Assembly: GCA_047974845.1 (NCBI GenBank)
Contig: JBKECQ010000008.1
Location: 1-64,000 of the forward strand
From: Aminipila sp047974845
Lineage (GTDB): Bacteria; Bacillota; Clostridia; Peptostreptococcales; Anaerovoracaceae
DNA: 64,000 nucleotides
Direction of reading: 5' to 3'
Under the pieces are notes generated by a model. The model had not been told where the DNA came from and searched no databases. It worked only from the letters and a program-made list of their open reading frames with translations. This document shows positions 37,821 to 45,807 of this stretch, piece after piece (position 1 is the first letter of the stretch; each line of letters begins with the position of its first letter). A program made the translations under genes and the position numbers.

Positions 37821-38747
37821 ATGGAAGCTTTTTTAGCAGCTTGTATAGTAGCCGGAACACCTCTTGTTTTTGCTACGGTGGGCGAATTAATTACTGAAAA
37901 ATCAGGAAGCCTTAACCTTGGAGTAGAAGGTATGATGTTAATGGGGGCTGTTATGGGCTTTACAGCGGCTTATAACACAGGAAATCCTATAATCGCAATC
38001 TTATGTGCCGCCCTTGCAGGAGCAGGAGGTGCATTGATATTTGCAATAATAACCGTTACCTTAAGAGCTAATCAAACGGTTACCGGATTGACACTTACTA
38101 TATTTGGAACAGGTTTTGCGAGCTTTGTAGGACAATCCATGATTGGATTCTCTGTACCGAAATCTGTTAGCACTTTCTTCTCAAAGATATCAATTCCGGT
38201 ATTGGGTGATATACCTGTTATCGGTCCAATATTTTTTAGACAAGATGTATTTGTGTATTTTGCTTATATAATGGTAATACTTGCGTGTATCTATTTATAT
38301 AAAACTCGTTTAGGATTAAATATGAGAGCTGTAGGAGAAAATGCAGCCGCAGCAGATGCATCGGGAATTAATGTTACATTATATAAATATATACACATTG
38401 TAATGGGAGGAGCCCTATGTGGATTAGGGGGAGCATATTTAGCCCTAATCAGAGTTCCTATTTGGCAGGCAGATGTAGTTAATGGCCGTGGATGGATTGC
38501 AGTTGCTCTAGTAATATTTGCAGCATGGAATCCGGCAAAAGCTATGTTAGGTGCAGTCTTCTTTGGTGGATTGAGTATATTGGGTCTTAGATTACAGGCT
38601 ATGGGATTTACTCTTTCACAACACCTAGTAGACATGATACCTTACTTTGCAACAATTATAACCGTTATAATTGGGTCACATAGAAAAAGGAAAGAAAATC
38701 AGCCACCGGCAGACTTAGGAAATAACTACTTTAGAGAAGAAAGATAA
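37821..38747 (+). CDS. Nucleoside ABC transporter permease 2
   Basis: A 308-residue membrane protein, second permease of the pair, 3 bases after the first with AAGGAGG upstream. It has LVFATVGELITEKSGSLNLGVEGMMLMGA and the ASGINVTLYKYIHIVMGGALCGLGGAYL loop shared with the partner. Several hydrophobic helices follow. With the lipoprotein, ATPase and first permease, it completes a purine nucleoside importer. Confidence 0.92.
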   Translation: MEAFLAACIVAGTPLVFATVGELITEKSGSLNLGVEGMMLMGAVMGFTAAYNTGNPIIAILCAALAGAGGALIFAIITVTLRANQTVTGLTLTIFGTGFASFVGQSMIGFSVPKSVSTFFSKISIPVLGDIPVIGPIFFRQDVFVYFAYIMVILACIYLYKTRLGLNMRAVGENAAAADASGINVTLYKYIHIVMGGALCGLGGAYLALIRVPIWQADVVNGRGWIAVALVIFAAWNPAKAMLGAVFFGGLSILGLRLQAMGFTLSQHLVDMIPYFATIITVIIGSHRKRKENQPPADLGNNYFREER

Positions 38748-38790
38748 GGTTGATAAAAGACTAAGGTATAAGATTAGGCCGATTTAGGGG

Positions 38791-38819
38791 TTGTTTTACA
38801 TTAACATTGTGGATATAAT
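38791..38819 (+). promoter_or_regulatory. Sigma-A-type promoter of the membrane protein / PHP pair
   Basis: TTGTTT and TATAAT are separated by 17 bases, about 50 bases upstream of the next gene and some 40 bases after the permease stop. The -10 is consensus, the -35 partial. Confidence 0.6.
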
Positions 38820-38867
38820 TAAATAAATATAGAACCATGTAGGGGATTTTATTTAGGGGATTATAAA

Positions 38868-39536
38868 ATGAAAATTTTAATAAAAACACTTTCTGTAGCG
38901 TTGGCAGTATCAATACCATTTACGTGTTTTTGTATAGGTGTAAATATCGTTACAAGGATGCCGGATGTCTATCAATATGAATTTAAAGCTACAGATGCAT
39001 TAAAGTCTTTTGATTTCAATAAAAACAATGACGAAATGGGAGAATTCATTTCAGATTTTATGATAGGTAAGGAAAAACAATTTCAGATAATTGCGGGAGA
39101 TGAAGATCGACCGCAAGCTGTTTTTTCTGAAAATGAAATGCTTGCTGCAGCAACTGCCAGAAAATATGTAAATATTATAGCAATTGTTGGGCTTTTTTTC
39201 TCAATCCTAACCGTCGTTTCTATTGTTGTAATGAAAAGGTATGAGCTAGATAAGGAAATTCGGAAGAAATTTAATATGGGTGCTATTATTTATGCAGGGC
39301 TGTTACTTACATATTTGATAGGATTTTTTATTATGGCAAAAACCGGTCATTATATGTGCAATATGCTGTCTTATACTCCAATGGAAGAAGATGTTTTGCC
39401 GGGCATAATGACAGCAGGACTGACAACACGTATATACTTTTCTATTGCGGGGGTTTCCACAATAGTAATTGCTATTTTAGGGTATATCATTTATAAATTA
39501 ACTGCGCCGAAAAGAATTTTTTCGAGAAATTATTAA
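38868..39536 (+). CDS. Polytopic membrane protein of unknown function
   Basis: A 222-residue protein with four visible hydrophobic helices: one at the N-terminus, two in the middle (around residues 100-120 and 140-160) and one near the C-terminus. An extracytoplasmic loop of about 70 residues follows the first helix. The plan recalls the DUF1461 (TIGR01906) family, but the match is not certain. It is 16 bases upstream of a PHP phosphoesterase and probably shares its promoter. No function can be assigned. Confidence 0.7.
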   Translation: MKILIKTLSVALAVSIPFTCFCIGVNIVTRMPDVYQYEFKATDALKSFDFNKNNDEMGEFISDFMIGKEKQFQIIAGDEDRPQAVFSENEMLAAATARKYVNIIAIVGLFFSILTVVSIVVMKRYELDKEIRKKFNMGAIIYAGLLLTYLIGFFIMAKTGHYMCNMLSYTPMEEDVLPGIMTAGLTTRIYFSIAGVSTIVIAILGYIIYKLTAPKRIFSRNY

Positions 39537-39552
39537 AGGAGAATAAAAAACA

Positions 39553-40380
39553 GTGATTGAGAGTAAAGTTGACTATCATTTGCATACGTATTACTCTGAT
39601 GGCTCCATGTCACCGACAGATATTGTAAAAAGAGCTAATGAGTTAGAATATATGGAGATTGCTATCACTGACCATGATGGTATAGACGGTGTAAAGGAAG
39701 CACAAATTGCAGGAAAGGCTCTTGGGATAAATGTTATCTCAGGGATTGAACTTTCCGCAGAATATGTAAATGAAGAAATAAGCCAAGAGCCATTGTCTCT
39801 TCATATTTTAGGATATAGGATAGATATAAAGAATAAAGAGCTTCTTAAAGAATTAGAAGATATAAGAGAAAAAAGAAAAGCTAGAAATGATAAGCTATTA
39901 GAGGTTTTAAGCAATATGGGGTATAAATTGTCTATTGACGATTTAAGTTTTGAAGAAGAGAGCGACTATATTGGAAAGCCTGTTATTGCAAGGGCTCTAT
40001 TAAATAAGGGGTATATTTCTTATGCAAGAGAAGCCTTTGAAGACGGTAAATTCTTGGAGTCTCCGGAAGCTAAAGGAGTTAAAAAGGATAAGATTTCTGC
40101 TGAAAAGGCTATAAATCTGATAAAGGTTGCCGGTGGCACACCGGTGCTTGCCCACCCAGCTAAAATTAAGAGATTGGGTGAAAGAGGTAGTGAGCAGTTT
40201 TACGATAATTTAAGTAAATTGTTACGAGCTCTTAAAATTATGGGCCTTAAAGGTATTGAATGTTACCATACTGACCATACGGAGCAGGAAGAACTGAAAT
40301 TGGTGGAGCTTGCTGAAAAGTATCACCTCCATATTACAAGAGGTTCAGACTACCACGGTCCTGAATTTGAGAAAAAATAA
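39553..40380 (+). CDS. PHP-domain phosphoesterase
   Basis: A 275-residue metal-dependent phosphoesterase, GTG start with AAAGGAG upstream. The metal-binding motifs are in place: HLHTYYSDGS at the N-terminus, TDHDGIDG, GIELSAE, LAHPAK and ITRGSDYHG. Such stand-alone PHP proteins include 3',5'-nucleoside bisphosphate phosphatase and RNase AM (YciV); the exact substrate is not shown here. It follows the membrane protein by 16 bases. Confidence 0.88.
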   Translation: MIESKVDYHLHTYYSDGSMSPTDIVKRANELEYMEIAITDHDGIDGVKEAQIAGKALGINVISGIELSAEYVNEEISQEPLSLHILGYRIDIKNKELLKELEDIREKRKARNDKLLEVLSNMGYKLSIDDLSFEEESDYIGKPVIARALLNKGYISYAREAFEDGKFLESPEAKGVKKDKISAEKAINLIKVAGGTPVLAHPAKIKRLGERGSEQFYDNLSKLLRALKIMGLKGIECYHTDHTEQEELKLVELAEKYHLHITRGSDYHGPEFEKK

Positions 40381-40404
40381 TAAATATACGAATATATAAT
40401 AAAT

Positions 40405-40451
40405 TAATGGTATGTGGCGGAATATGCTGGCATACCATTATTTTTTTATTT
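40405..40451 (+). terminator. Rho-independent terminator after the PHP gene
   Basis: TAATGGTATG and CATACCATTA form a perfect 10-bp stem around a 16-base loop, followed by seven T residues. The next promoter begins only 13 bases later. Confidence 0.92.
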
Positions 40452-40463
40452 GCTAAATTAGTA

Positions 40464-40492
40464 TTGACAATTTTTTACATTAATTGTAATAT
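40464..40492 (+). promoter_or_regulatory. Sigma-A promoter of the YdbC-like gene
   Basis: A consensus TTGACA and TAATAT are separated by 17 bases, about 75 bases upstream of the gene. It lies directly after the terminator of the PHP gene. Confidence 0.75.
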
Positions 40493-40565
40493 GTATATAA
40501 AATCAATAAATGTAATAATATGTAATTATTGTAATGGCAATTGTTTTAGGAGGGTGGATGTTTTA

Positions 40566-40832
40566 ATGAGTATGGAAAATAAAAATGAAGAAGTTACCTT
40601 TGAAATCGTTGAACATATTGGTGTAATTGCAGAATACAAAAATAAATGGTCTAAAGAATTAAATAGAATTTCTTGGAATGGAGGCAATCCGAAATTTGAT
40701 ATTAGAGATTGGGATGAAAAACACGAGCATATGTCCAGAGGGATTACTATTCATGGAGAAGAAATGGTTATTTTGTTTGATTTGCTGAAATCGGTTTTTA
40801 ATGAAGTTGAAGTAGAATCCTGTGGTGCGTAG
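40566..40832 (+). CDS. YdbC/PC4-like ssDNA-binding protein
   Basis: An 88-residue protein. Its core, VEHIGVIAEYKNKWSKELNRISWNG followed by KFDIRDWDEKHEHMSRGI, matches the YdbC family, whose Lactococcus member has a PC4-like fold and binds single-stranded DNA. Start ATG at 40566 is chosen because AGGAGGGTGG lies about 12 bases upstream; a second ATG is two codons later. The longer reading upstream runs through a region with no homology. Its cellular role is unknown. Confidence 0.8.
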   Translation: MSMENKNEEVTFEIVEHIGVIAEYKNKWSKELNRISWNGGNPKFDIRDWDEKHEHMSRGITIHGEEMVILFDLLKSVFNEVEVESCGA

Positions 40833-40925
40833 AACGTTCCGAACCTATTGTGCATATATTATATGAAAGAATCCCAAAGCAATATGGGAAATTTTATTGC
40901 CAATGTATATAGAGGAGGTACGGAA

Positions 40926-41048
40926 ATGTCACGTGGAAGTTGTGGTGGAGTAGACGACAGTTTACTTTTCTTCTTTCTAATTTTAGTTTTAATGTTCTGT
41001 ATGCCAGGAATGTTTGGCTGCGGAGATACATGTTCTGAAAAATGCTAG
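40926..41048 (+). CDS. Small cysteine-containing membrane protein (40 residues)
   Basis: A 40-residue peptide beginning MSRGSCGGVDDS with one hydrophobic helix (LLFFFLILVLMFCMPGM) and a Cys-rich end (GCGDTCSEKC). AGAGGAGG lies upstream, at good spacing, and a strong terminator follows. The layout resembles YjcZ-like sporulation membrane peptides, but it is not a clear member. It is real by its ribosome-binding site and terminator; function unknown. Confidence 0.65.
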   Translation: MSRGSCGGVDDSLLFFFLILVLMFCMPGMFGCGDTCSEKC

Positions 41049-41076
41049 AATAAAATTACATTTATTACAAACAATA

Positions 41077-41117
41077 GGGTCAGACCATTAATTTGGTCTG
41101 ACCCTTTGTTTTTTTAA
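41077..41117 (+). terminator. Strong Rho-independent terminator
   Basis: GGGTCAGACC and GGTCTGACCC form a perfect 10-bp stem around an 8-base loop, followed by TTTGTTTTTTT. It ends the small membrane peptide transcript. In the other direction it lies 5 bases past the DUF378 stop and may act there too, although the minus-strand T-run is poor. Confidence 0.93.
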
Positions 41118-41121
41118 AAAA

Positions 41122-41325
41122 TTAGGCGTGGCTACTACTGTTATTTGTTCCTCTAAAGAAAGTAATAGCGTATAGGCCGCATAAACCTACTACAGCAAAT
41201 ATGATTCTGCTGATGATGTGCAAATTGGTACCGAAAACACTAGAAATAAGATCGTATTGAAAGAAGCCAATGAGACCCCAATTGATGGCACCAATGATAA
41301 TAAGTGCAAGTACTAAATTTTTCAT
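41122..41325 (-). CDS. DUF378-family small membrane protein
   Basis: A 67-residue protein with two hydrophobic helices and the signature IIGAINWGLIGFF near the N-terminus, followed by SRIIFAVVGLCGLYAI. This matches DUF378. The ATG at 41325 is chosen because AAGGAG lies eight bases upstream; a GTG three codons before it would overlap the site. The family has no assigned function. It is transcribed toward the terminator at 41077. Confidence 0.88.
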   Translation of the reverse strand: MKNLVLALIIIGAINWGLIGFFQYDLISSVFGTNLHIISRIIFAVVGLCGLYAITFFRGTNNSSSHA

Positions 41326-41416
41326 ATATATCACTCCTTTCTAATCAGTATTTTAACCAATTTTAAAAGAAATATGATACAATAAATATTATTGCAAAAA
41401 GAGAGGTAAGAACTTT

Positions 41417-42985
41417 ATGGATATTTTGTTAAAAACTGGACCAAGGGAAACGGAAGAAAAAATTATTTTAAATGAAAATTGTAAAATTCAAGACATTGTC
41501 AATGAAGTTCAAGAGAAATTACCATATACAATTTTAGCGGCAAAAATGGATAATGAATTTGTAGAACTGACAGAGTCAGTTGATAGAGACTGCAAGCTAG
41601 AACTTCTGGATATGAGAACTCAAGCTGCTAATCTAATATATCAATATAGTCTTTCATTGATATATTTAAAGGCAATAGACGATGTTTTAGGCAATTTAAA
41701 AGTCGGTATTGAGAATTCTATAAATAAAGGGTTATATACTGTAATTAGAAGAAGCGAGCCTATTACTGAGGCTGAAATAACCGCCATAGAAAATAGAATG
41801 AAAGAATTGGTTGAAGAAGATGTTCCCTTTATAAAAGAAGGAAACAATTATAGTCTACAGGGATTTAAAAGCTTTTTTTGTGGGTTAATGGTGCCCTCTA
41901 CGGGATATATAAAGTATTTTGAATTAAGAAAATATAGGAGAGGTGTGTTGCTTAGATTTCCTCATCCTAAAAATCCCAATGTAATACCTGAATATATTGA
42001 TGAAGTGAAATTATATGAGGCTTTTGGAGAGGCTACCAACTGGGGTAGGCTTATGGATGTTTCATATGTTAGAGATTTAAATACAAAAGTTAAAAACGGT
42101 GAGTATAAAGAGCTTATACAACTTTCGGAAGCTTTACATGAAAAGAAGGTTGCGGAGCTGGCTGATATTATAAAAAAAGAAAAAAAGAGAATTGTATTGA
42201 TTGCAGGACCGTCATCATCAGGGAAGACGACTTTTGCCAATAGGCTGTTGATACAACTTAAGGTAAATGGATTAAAGCCTTTATATATGGGTACTGATGA
42301 CTATTTTGTAGATAGGGAGTTTACACCGCTTGATGAACATGGTGAACCTAATTTTGAGGATTTAGAATCTATAGATATTGATTTATTTAACTCAAATATG
42401 AATTCACTGCTGGCAGGAGAGGTTGTAGATTTACCTACTTTTGATTTCCTTGATGGACGAAAGTATTTTGGAAAAAGAGTAACAAAAATTTCAAAAGACC
42501 AACCTATTATTATAGAAGGAATACACGCATTAAATGAAAATTTAACTACATTAATACCTGATGCTGAGAAATTCAAGATATACATTAGCCCGCTTACTCA
42601 GCTTAATATAGATGAACATAATAGGATACCAACCACTGATGCAAGAATGTTACGCAGAATGGTTAGAGACTTTAACTTTAGAGGTCATTCCGCTAAGAGT
42701 ACAATCAATGCATGGCCAAAAGTTCGTGCGGGAGAAGATAAAAATATATTTCCTTTTAGTAATGAAGCGGACGCTTTCTTTAATTCTGTGCATTTATATG
42801 AAATTGCTGTCCTAAAGAAGTATGCAGAGCCTTTACTGAAAGAAATTAAAAGTGATGAACCTGAATATGGAGAAGCGTTAAGAATACTAAACTTTTTAGA
42901 GTTCTTTGAGGTAATCGAAGATGACTCTATGATTGCAAATAATTCTATCTTGAGAGAATTTATTGGAGGAAGCATTTTGGTATGA
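41417..42985 (+). CDS. Uridine-kinase-like nucleoside kinase with N-terminal domain
   Basis: A 522-residue protein. The C-terminal half is a phosphoribulokinase/uridine-kinase domain with Walker A AGPSSSGKTTFANRL, then TDDYFVDRE and IIIEGIHALN. The N-terminal region (about 1-60) is TGS-like, followed by a threonyl-tRNA-synthetase-like second domain, as in long nucleoside kinases of Firmicutes. It overlaps the pfkB gene by 4 bases (ATGA), so the two are translationally coupled and probably act in nucleoside salvage. Confidence 0.88.
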   Translation: MDILLKTGPRETEEKIILNENCKIQDIVNEVQEKLPYTILAAKMDNEFVELTESVDRDCKLELLDMRTQAANLIYQYSLSLIYLKAIDDVLGNLKVGIENSINKGLYTVIRRSEPITEAEITAIENRMKELVEEDVPFIKEGNNYSLQGFKSFFCGLMVPSTGYIKYFELRKYRRGVLLRFPHPKNPNVIPEYIDEVKLYEAFGEATNWGRLMDVSYVRDLNTKVKNGEYKELIQLSEALHEKKVAELADIIKKEKKRIVLIAGPSSSGKTTFANRLLIQLKVNGLKPLYMGTDDYFVDREFTPLDEHGEPNFEDLESIDIDLFNSNMNSLLAGEVVDLPTFDFLDGRKYFGKRVTKISKDQPIIIEGIHALNENLTTLIPDAEKFKIYISPLTQLNIDEHNRIPTTDARMLRRMVRDFNFRGHSAKSTINAWPKVRAGEDKNIFPFSNEADAFFNSVHLYEIAVLKKYAEPLLKEIKSDEPEYGEALRILNFLEFFEVIEDDSMIANNSILREFIGGSILV

Positions 42986-43893
42986 TTGATATAACTGTTA
43001 TCGGTGGAATCGCGGTAGATATAGAAGGCTTGCCCTATAGCACTTTAAGAAAAGGTGAATCAAACCCGGGGAGAATATCCATTTCATACGGTGGTGTTGG
43101 AAGGAATATTACAGAGAACCTAGCCAGAATAGGCGCTAAGGTTGCGTTTGTTTCCGCCGTTGGTAATGATTTTGTAGGTAAGAATGCAGTTCGTGAGCTT
43201 AAGAGCTTAGGCGTAAATGTTGATAATGTGCATATGCTTGAAAGTGAAAACACTGCAATCTATTTATCGATTCTAAACCATGTTGGTGATATGGAAATGG
43301 CTCTTTGCAATATGGATGTATTAGAGAAAATTGCAGTTGACATAGTGGAGGAAGCCATGCCTGTCATAAAGAGCGCTAAGATACTGGGCATAGATGCAAA
43401 TCTTACCCATGATGTTCAACAATATATCTTAGACATGGTACAGGGTATTCCGGTTTTTCTTGATCCTGTATCGGCACCGAAAGCAGAAAGATCCAAAAAA
43501 CATATTGGACGGTTTCATACTATTAAACCCAATAGAGGGGAAGCTGAGGTTTTATGCGGATTCTCCATTGAAGATGAACAGGGCTTGTCTGAGGCAGGCA
43601 AATGGTTTGTTGACCAAGGGGTTCGGAGGGTATATATTACCCTTGGAGAGGATGGCGTGTATTATAAAGATGATGTGGAGGAAGGTGTTATAGCTCCGGG
43701 CAACGTAAGGGTTGTAAGTGCAACAGGTGCAGGGGATGCTTTTTCGGCTGCTATCATGAAAGGCTTTATATCTAACAAATCTATTAAAGAGACCGCTTGC
43801 TATGGCATGGCGGCATCTAAGGTGACCATGGGATGTAAGACCGCAGTGAATCCGGATATCTGTGAGTCTGTCATAGCGTTAAACCTAAAATAA
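42982..43893 (+). CDS. PfkB-family sugar kinase, pseudouridine-kinase-like
   Basis: A 303-residue ribokinase-fold kinase. The N-terminal GGVGRNITENLARIG and the HTIKPNRGEAEVLCG motif resemble pseudouridine kinase (PsuK). The C-terminal anion-hole motif ATGAGDAFSAA carries the catalytic Asp. It is coupled by a 4-base overlap to the nucleoside kinase. The pseudouridine-5'-phosphate glycosidase (psuG) that usually accompanies psuK is not in the window, so the substrate is inferred. Confidence 0.85.
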   Translation: MIDITVIGGIAVDIEGLPYSTLRKGESNPGRISISYGGVGRNITENLARIGAKVAFVSAVGNDFVGKNAVRELKSLGVNVDNVHMLESENTAIYLSILNHVGDMEMALCNMDVLEKIAVDIVEEAMPVIKSAKILGIDANLTHDVQQYILDMVQGIPVFLDPVSAPKAERSKKHIGRFHTIKPNRGEAEVLCGFSIEDEQGLSEAGKWFVDQGVRRVYITLGEDGVYYKDDVEEGVIAPGNVRVVSATGAGDAFSAAIMKGFISNKSIKETACYGMAASKVTMGCKTAVNPDICESVIALNLK

Positions 43894-43934
43894 ATATTCA
43901 CTGATAACTAAGAAATGCTTATAATAATGTAGAT

Positions 43935-43978
43935 AAGTGTAGGTAAATAAATTCATTTGTTTATCTACACTTTTTTTA
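43935..43978 (+). terminator. Rho-independent terminator after the PfkB gene
   Basis: AGTGTAGGTAAA and TTTATCTACACT form a 12-bp stem with one G-U pair, followed by seven T residues. Confidence 0.92.
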
Positions 43979-44239
43979 TACCCAAAGTGGAATATGGCTA
44001 AATGAGCGTAAATATTAAGAAAAGATAAAAGAATAAAAAAGAAAAAAATATGCTGGCTGTTTTGTGCGAAATCAAGTGTTATCAACGTTTTTAAAAATAT
44101 TTAGTGTTTTTTTATTAAATCCAGAAATAATATTATTAACAGAAAATGAAACACAAGGCACAGTGTATAGAATGTAACCTGTGTAAGGCTTGAAAACATC
44201 AAAAAGGAGTAAGGCAAAAAACTTTAAAAACGTCTGAAC
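43979..44239. other. Non-coding stretch ahead of the S10 promoter
   Basis: About 260 AT-rich bases between the terminator and the S10 promoter. No credible gene was seen. A weak CACAG/CTGTG hairpin is present near 44158-44187, without a clear role. Short open readings here lack ribosome-binding sites. Confidence 0.6.
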
Positions 44240-44285
44240 TTTTTTTAAAAAAAGTATTGCAATTATTTTATAAATAAGATATAGT
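44240..44285 (+). promoter_or_regulatory. Promoter of the S10-spc-alpha ribosomal operon
   Basis: TTGCAA (44257-44262) and TATAGT (44280-44285) are separated by 17 bases. Immediately upstream is a run of seven T and seven A residues, likely an UP-like element. The 21 bases 44240-44260 recur with one difference upstream of ecfA1 (60489-60509). Confidence 0.75.
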
Positions 44286-44309
44286 ATAAAGGCTTGCTTA
44301 AGGCGATGA

Positions 44310-44456
44310 AGTAGGAAGTTGCTGAGCTATCAGGTAATTTCTACTGAGAATTGTCCTCACAAGATGAGGGCGAAGGGATTCGCCGGCTTTTTGTCTGTGC
44401 TAAAAAAATGAAACACACGGAAGCGTGTGCAAAGTAAGCAATTCCACCGCACACGT
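44310..44456 (+). promoter_or_regulatory. Structured S10 operon leader
   Basis: The about 240-base leader has four visible hairpins. AGTAGGAA (44310-44317) pairs with TTTCTACT (44338-44345). CCTCA pairs with TGAGG (44355-44369). GGCGAA pairs with TTCGCC (44369-44384), followed by a CTTTTTG run, so it resembles an attenuator. CACACG pairs with CGTGTG (44414-44429), but CGTGTGC can instead pair with GCACACG (44449-44455). Such mutually exclusive pairs suggest a regulatory switch. In Gammaproteobacteria L4 controls the S10 leader; whether a ribosomal protein binds here is not known. Confidence 0.6.
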
Positions 44457-44526
44457 TGGAAAAGCGGGCATTGAACCCCTTGTACAGGCATAGCGAAAAC
44501 GTACAAAAAATTAGGAGGAAAGAAAA

Positions 44527-44838
44527 ATGAGCGAACAACAAAAAATCAGAATTAAGCTTAAGGCATATGACCACAAGTCACTTGATTTGTCTGCAGCTAA
44601 GATTGTTGAGACAGCTAAGAAGACAGGTGCTGATGTATCAGGCCCTATTCCGCTTCCAACAGAAAAAGAAGTGGTGACTATCTTAAGAGCGGTTCACAAG
44701 TATAAGGACAGCAGAGAGCAGTTCGAACAGAGAACTCATAAGAGATTGATTGACATCACAAACACTACACCAAAGACAGTTGATGCTTTAATGAAGCTTG
44801 ATCTGCCTGCAGGTGTTGACATTGAAATCAAACTATAA
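44527..44838 (+). CDS. rpsJ: Ribosomal protein S10 (NusE)
   Basis: S10 is a small-subunit head protein and a transcription antitermination partner of NusB. The 103-residue protein, MSEQQKIRIKLKAYDHKSLD onward, is complete and of normal size, with TTAGGAGGA upstream. It is the first gene of the operon. Unlike most genomes, a 302-base structured spacer separates it from rplC, so its expression could be set independently. Confidence 0.99.
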   Translation: MSEQQKIRIKLKAYDHKSLDLSAAKIVETAKKTGADVSGPIPLPTEKEVVTILRAVHKYKDSREQFEQRTHKRLIDITNTTPKTVDALMKLDLPAGVDIEIKL

Positions 44839-45140
44839 TTTCAAGAAAAGTAAGGGTACTCCCCTTAGAAAGATTGCATGAGCGGGAGCAGTATGCAAGA
44901 ACGTAGCGATGACGAGTAGAGTTGCCGTATATCGCAGCAAAATTCTATAAAGCAAAGCTTTGTGAATTTCTTGCATGATATGCAAGGAAGAAGTGGAAAC
45001 CGAAGAGGCTTCCGCAGTAAAATTCTACAAATCGGAGATTTGTGAATTTCTTGCATGAGACCTACCAACGATTTGCTTTCGCAAATCGGGTTAGGGCTTC
45101 ATACCAGGGCAATCCGCTGTAAGTAGAAAAGGAGAAAAAT
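44839..45140 (+). promoter_or_regulatory. 302-base structured spacer between rpsJ and rplC
   Basis: No gene is seen. It holds several hairpins: TTGCAT/ATGCAA (44874-44898), the two copies of the 80-base unit described separately, CTTGCAT/ATGCAAG (44970-44986) and a perfect CGATTTGC/GCAAATCG stem (45069-45088) enclosed by CCTA/TAGG. CAAATC at 45028 and GATTTG at 45037 could alternatively pair with the GATTTG and CAAATC of the last hairpin, giving two competing folds. No terminator T-run follows, so a role in processing, stability or translation is more likely than termination. Confidence 0.6.
44933..45060 (+). repeat. Two imperfect tandem copies of an approximately 80-base unit
   Basis: The unit starting CGCAG-x-AAAATTCTA recurs at 44933 and 45013 (period 80), the second copy incomplete. 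Each has a hairpin: AAAGC/GCTTT in the first and CAAATC/GATTTG in the second, both enclosed by AAATTC/GAATTT and followed by CTTGCATGA. The inner G-C pair of copy 1 is replaced by T-A in copy 2, a compensatory change that supports selection for the fold. Confidence 0.65.
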
Positions 45141-45779
45141 ATGAAAACTATTTTAGGAAAAAAAGTCGGAATGACTCAGATTTTCTCTGAAGCAGGAGAA
45201 GTAATTCCGGTAACAGTTATCGAAGCTGGTCCAGTAGTAGTAACTCAGGTTAAAACAAATGAAACAGATGGTTACGAAGCAGTACAGGTTGGTTTTGAAG
45301 ACGCAAAGGCTCACAGAGTAAACAAGCCGTTAACAGGTCATTTTTCAAAAAATGGACTTGAACTAAAGAAGCATCTTGCTGAATTTAGACTTGAAGAAGG
45401 TGATGGCGCTTATGAAGTTGGACAAACTATCACAGTTGCTGATTTTGAAATCGGTAAAAAACTTGATGTAACAGGAACTTCAAAAGGTAAAGGTACTCAG
45501 GGCAATATCAAGAGACATGGACATTCAAGAGGTCCTATGACTCATGGTTCAAAGCACAAGAGATTAGCTGGTGCTTTAGCAGCTGGTACTTATCCTTCAA
45601 GAGTATTTAAGGGTAATAAAGGTCCGGGAAGAATGGGTCGTGACACAGTTACTGTTCAGAATGTTGTACTTGTAAAGGTTATTGAAGAAAGAAACCTAAT
45701 GTTGGTTAAGGGCGCTGTTCCAGGACCTAAGGGTGGACTTCTACGTGTACAGTACGCAGTAAAAGGTCAGGACAAATAG
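45141..45779 (+). CDS. rplC: Ribosomal protein L3
   Basis: L3 is an early large-subunit assembly protein near the peptidyl transferase centre. The 212-residue protein has MKTILGKKVGMTQIFSEAGE at the N-terminus and the GTSKGKGTQGNIKRHGHSRGPMTHGSKHKR... loop that reaches the active site. Length is normal. AAAGGAG lies upstream of the ATG. It follows the structured spacer and precedes rplD by 28 bases. Confidence 0.99.
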   Translation: MKTILGKKVGMTQIFSEAGEVIPVTVIEAGPVVVTQVKTNETDGYEAVQVGFEDAKAHRVNKPLTGHFSKNGLELKKHLAEFRLEEGDGAYEVGQTITVADFEIGKKLDVTGTSKGKGTQGNIKRHGHSRGPMTHGSKHKRLAGALAAGTYPSRVFKGNKGPGRMGRDTVTVQNVVLVKVIEERNLMLVKGAVPGPKGGLLRVQYAVKGQDK

Positions 45780-45807
45780 AAAGACTTCAGAAAGGAGGAA
45801 GTAGAAA

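Noticed and set aside
40407..40565. N-terminal extension of the YdbC-like protein
   Set aside because: The reading runs through the promoter and shows no homology; the strong ribosome-binding site supports the start at 40566.
44933..45060. CRISPR-like repeat array
   Set aside because: Only two imperfect units with 80-base period are present, and there are no equal spacers or cas genes.
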